Part shown: positions 7,101 to 8,859 of the stretch, one piece after another
How positions within the stretch are numbered: position 1 is the first letter of the stretch
Layout: each line of letters begins with the position of its first letter
NCBI GenBank assembly: GCA_905215195.1
Contig: CAJMPF010000061.1
Coordinates: 1 to 8,859 of the forward strand
Reading direction: 5' to 3'
DNA from: an uncultured bacterium
GTDB lineage: Bacteria > Actinomycetota > Coriobacteriia > Coriobacteriales > Coriobacteriaceae
DNA length: 8,859 nt
Program-made: the position numbers and the translations under genes
Notes under the pieces: generated by a model
Database searches by the model: none
What the model saw: the letters and a program-made list of their open reading frames with translations, nothing else
What the model was told of the DNA's origin: nothing

Positions 7101-8199
7101 GGGCGACAAGCTCGGCACCAAGGACACCGACCAGTTCTGGATCGTGGGCTATGACGTTAAGGACGTCGAGATGCCCGACGCGCCGGCTGTGACGGGCTTT
7201 ACGGCAAACGCCGTCGATTCGACCAGCGTTACGTTTAGCTGGGACGATGTACTCGCAAACAAGAGTGGCTTTAGCTACGGCGTGGGCATGCTGCAGAGCA
7301 ATGCGGCGGATGCGGTCGTCAATAGCTGGAAGATTGCCGACAACACGCAGACCTCGCTTAAGTGGGATGGGCTGTTGCCGAATACGGAGTATCGATTCGC
7401 CATCGCCGCCGTTAAGAATGATTCAACGGCCGAAACGGGTATTCGCTCGGCGATCATCACGGTCAAGACCATGCCCGATGGCATGACGATGACCGTGAGC
7501 GGACCTGCGGCGGATACAGCGGAGAGGTCGGCCCTCGAGTATGACTCTTCGGTCGAGTGCTCGGCGGGAGACAAGCTGACACTCTCGGCGATCGGCCATG
7601 TGACGCAGCGCAATGCCGACGGCAGTGAAACGGAGCTGGCGCCGTCATATATCTGGTACCGCAAGGGCCGTGGCGAGACCGCGTTCCAGCGCGTGGGTGC
7701 CGATGGCAACCTCCCAGCCGGAACGGCCTCAACGCTTGAGCTTGACCTGACTACAAACGATGACGGCGCGCAGTACTACTGCCACGTGGGATACAACAAC
7801 GTCGGCCTCGATACCGGTGTGACACTGGTGAACATCGCGGCCGAGGAGAAGGCTCCTGAGACGGTGAACGCCGCTCCGATCCGCACACGCCGCCTGTTCT
7901 CGCAGGCAAGCGCGGGCGCCAAGAAGTTCCTGGACCATACCCTGGTGAACACCGCCGGCCCAACCGATTCCGAAGGCTCAAAGGACCCCGAGACTCCTGA
8001 GACCCCGACGAACCCGGACAAGCCCAAGTCCGACAACGGAGCTAAGACCGACACCAAGGTCAAGACTACGACCACAGCGAAGAACCTCGCAAACACCGGC
8101 GACCAAACATTCGCCCTAGTCGCCACCGCAGCAGCAGCGGGAGCAACGCTCGTAGTGATAGCCCTCATCATGCTGATCAAGCGCCGCAAGACCCACTAG
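4111..8199 (+). CDS. Large sortase-anchored surface protein with FG-GAP-like, fibronectin III and Ig-like domains
   Basis: 1362 aa. Residues 1-42 form a signal peptide (RIRR, hydrophobic core, cleavage likely after AQA, 42/43). Asp-rich FG-GAP/VCBS-like motifs occur at 276-287 (DVDGDGVDELFV) and 354-367 (DLDRDFCDDLAIVV), with worn copies near 527-547 and 671-681, suggesting a Ca-binding beta-propeller. The middle, about 731-1014, is rich in alternating beta strands and Ser/Thr/Gly and matches no family I recognise. A fibronectin type III domain spans about 1022-1122. An Ig-like domain follows to about 1235, with W1182 and the DDGAQYYC motif (C1224, possible partner C1150). Then come a Pro/Thr/Lys-rich stalk, the sorting motif LANTG (1326-1330), a membrane helix (1334-1356) and KRRKTH. 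LAxTG is the known preference of class E sortases of high-GC Gram-positives. It is probably wall-linked with an adhesive or binding role; the ligand is unknown. It is a single-gene unit with its own terminator, flanked by palindrome arrays. Confidence 0.9.
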   Translation: MYVPHPRIRRLSKIPLVGTAALAALIATSVACFTATPQVAQAADAPAITDMTEQDYQALGLGTSEDIPADTVGPYSTDTPTTFATRSEVYMAANGSHGNRYTLRDKLENVERGDIGGSSKLTDGYGSVWGAAKFWQNVNNFDTNSDLYKHSDYGGGTWSYLSNNESSTVLANDNNGFSGIHATSVEFCSDASTGKKSRVAELRAYGDSSSTTIDGKSYAGKVELVLYSFSNGRTRTLDTHLPVTVNTNMMYEGRFKYLDAGYLQEHDAVFDVEAGDVDGDGVDELFVYAGCYVDENGVRKAVVDMYDLEGGNWKQSVVKIDAGNAADYTTHNKGGNDSWTQLQSAPVVSLAAGDLDRDFCDDLAIVVSAPYGKKNIDKSTHCELFSWDASKGALVHVDALGDAGAISLSANGKTMVAANATFGTFAAYDEEGKKTGETVTGLILAGYDWQRSAFDYGASDGSKGLYGALYRYAYFDSESGEFKLSDCKEYRDGLLASYGLMHVPNSAWKDSAQDKRYPCTLAPIALATANLDGLSEQLAVDEVLVGGDVFRDFACNTAQSGAQGLGSMVGTMSMSGQQYNSSNKHDHKGIEQVWISDVKAGSVSGSDRYNESFIAVVGKHRDEDLRKNDDYYWMTASHFSLDENGKVRRGEEQVISESNRRGTTYGTFISLALPDVDNDSVKITYKDRYKVYTNPCVLAVLQDAPYVEDLEQAYGYLVLGGTSYGEEKGTGTSQGYTIGAELGVAVEVQTGPPLVAMNASVDFAAEGCYDYRSERTVSASVSYESHAGEGDKAVLYTIPMVYYEYEIENEETGGKGVMAAPVSLGAQTSVVNVEAYDRIAKQHNMTPLSYFLTNRSGEPGTYQTTLNGETPVGDSFGLGKPGVTRAYTHDGFNGAAAQSGASIEQTIEVEEGKEQELELGLTLNGSVVMGAKLAKHELFGGLCFGANAGFTTGNSSSESTEYGGTVDNLPEAAQGKYGFVWRLGVNAVDVDKFEADSGDKLGTKDTDQFWIVGYDVKDVEMPDAPAVTGFTANAVDSTSVTFSWDDVLANKSGFSYGVGMLQSNAADAVVNSWKIADNTQTSLKWDGLLPNTEYRFAIAAVKNDSTAETGIRSAIITVKTMPDGMTMTVSGPAADTAERSALEYDSSVECSAGDKLTLSAIGHVTQRNADGSETELAPSYIWYRKGRGETAFQRVGADGNLPAGTASTLELDLTTNDDGAQYYCHVGYNNVGLDTGVTLVNIAAEEKAPETVNAAPIRTRRLFSQASAGAKKFLDHTLVNTAGPTDSEGSKDPETPETPTNPDKPKSDNGAKTDTKVKTTTTAKNLANTGDQTFALVATAAAAGATLVVIALIMLIKRRKTH

Positions 8200-8226
8200 T
8201 AGCCAGTCGAACATATCGACAACCCA

Positions 8227-8266
8227 AAAACCCGGGTAGCCAAAAAACAGGCCACCCGGGTTTTCT
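8227..8266 (+). terminator. Rho-independent terminator of the surface-protein gene
   Basis: The stem is AAAACCCGGGTAGCC (8227-8241) with GGCCACCCGGGTTTT (8250-8264), 15 bp with one mismatch around an A-rich 8-nt loop, ending in TTTTCT. It lies 28 nt after the stop codon. The A tract before and T tract after the stem mean it may work in both directions. Confidence 0.92.
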
Positions 8267-8270
8267 GTTG

Positions 8271-8641
8271 AGTGGAGACTCCGCAAGCGGAAACTGCATC
8301 CCACAATTAGCGCCCGGAACGGGACACATTTTCCGTCAAGCCCTCATCCGGAAAATCCATCCCAGTTTGAGCGCCCAGACCGGGACGCACTTTCCCAAAG
8401 GGTCCTCAACGGGAAACTGCGTCCCATAATTAGGCCGAGAAATGGGATGAACTTTCCCAATGAGAGCCAACCGGAAACCACGTCCCAGAATCAGCCCCCA
8501 AAGTGGGACGCACTTTCCCAACGAGCCTCAACCGGAAAATACATCCCGGAATCCAGCTGAATAGTGGGACACACTTTCCCAATCGGGTCCCAAGCGGAAA
8601 CTGCATCCCATTCCAGACAAGAATTCCGGGACACACTTTCC
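8271..8641 (+). repeat. Array of 62-bp palindromic units, right part (five full units, half units at both ends)
   Basis: This is the same repeat family and orientation as 3541-3990. Full units start at 8321, 8382, 8444, 8505 and 8566, and a left arm alone starts at 8628, with spacings of 61, 62, 61, 61 and 62. The first piece (8271-8302) keeps part of the loop and the right arm GGAAA-CTGCA-TCCC (8289-8302) but no left arm. It complements the half unit at 3974, which has only a left arm. All six left arms fit GGGA-N5-TTTCC and all six right arms fit GGAAA-N5-TCCC. No coding potential is credited here. Confidence 0.95.
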
Positions 8642-8650
8642 GCAAACAAA

Positions 8651-8673
8651 GAAGGCCACATAACGTGGCCTTC
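8651..8673 (-). terminator. Hairpin at the right edge of the array, possible terminator
   Basis: GAAGGCCAC (8651-8659) pairs with GTGGCCTTC (8665-8673) around ATAAC. The 9-bp arms are identical to those of the hairpin at 3407-3429. Read on the - strand it continues TTTG..TGCGGAA, as the left hairpin does on the + strand, so the similarity extends beyond the stem and the T-rich side faces the array. It could stop - strand transcription. It may instead be a fragment of the foldable element. Confidence 0.45.
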
Positions 8674-8731
8674 AACTTATATATGTTCAGCAGATTCCCC
8701 CATGACAAGCCGCGCTTCAACACCGAGGCGT

Positions 8732-8852
8732 CTGCCCGGCCGGCGCGGAATGTAAGGTTCATCGCGAGTTCCGCACGAGCCGGAGAGCACTTAATGTGCT
8801 CTCCGTGCGAGCAGGACTGTCCGAGCAGGCGACTTCGCATGCCGCCGGGCAG
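8732..8852 (-). repeat. Foldable inverted-repeat element, right copy (opposite orientation to 3352-3480)
   Basis: Outer arms at 8732-8753 and 8832-8852 pair imperfectly and surround a perfect 9-bp hairpin GGAGAGCAC/GTGCTCTCC (8782-8790 and 8796-8804). Read on the - strand, the hairpin loop is ATTAA, the same as in the left copy, but most of the stem has changed while still pairing fully. Shared blocks with the left copy are 8757-8777 (21 bp identical, inverted), 8811-8820 and 8823-8829. The stretch 8674-8731 between this element and the preceding hairpin shows nothing I can identify. The element may continue past the window end at 8859. Confidence 0.65.
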
Positions 8853-8859
8853 CCGGGGC

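Noticed and set aside
3541..8641. CRISPR array
   Set aside because: The whole 62-bp unit is repeated, linkers and loops included, with gradual drift. There are no constant repeats separated by unique spacers, and no cas genes.

Overview
The window looks like chromosomal DNA from a GC-rich, Gram-positive actinobacterium. A gut Coriobacteriia of the Collinsella type is my best guess, from the protein style, the codon use and the LAxTG-type sorting signal; no rRNA or other marker gene is present to prove it. All recognisable genes lie on the + strand.

Bases 1-2630 hold two back-to-back ABC exporter half-transporter genes, the first cut off by the window start. Their motifs complement each other as in asymmetric heterodimeric exporters such as TM287/288: the first ATPase domain carries the degenerate Walker B and switch residues, and the second carries the catalytic residues together with a degenerate signature motif. 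After a 121-bp gap with a good sigma-70-like promoter comes a separately transcribed flavodoxin-like protein (2752-3309).

From about 3350 to the window end the DNA has a nested, nearly symmetrical layout. It consists of a ~129-bp foldable element (3352-3480), a 62-bp-period array of imperfect palindromes (3541-3990), one very large surface-protein gene (4111-8199) with its own terminator (8227-8264), a second stretch of the same array (8271-8641), a hairpin (8651-8673), and a second, inverted copy of the foldable element (8732-8852). The last left-hand array unit lacks its right half and the first right-hand unit lacks its left half. This suggests that the surface-protein gene sits inside what was once one continuous array.

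The surface protein (1362 aa from the preferred start) has a signal peptide, FG-GAP-like Asp-rich repeats, an unassigned beta-rich middle, a fibronectin type III domain, an Ig-like domain, a Pro/Thr/Lys-rich stalk, and an LANTG sorting signal with a membrane anchor. It is probably wall-attached and faces the outside, for example as an adhesin or a binding or pore-forming protein. The arrays and the inverted foldable elements are the least explained parts of the window and the best candidates for something undescribed.
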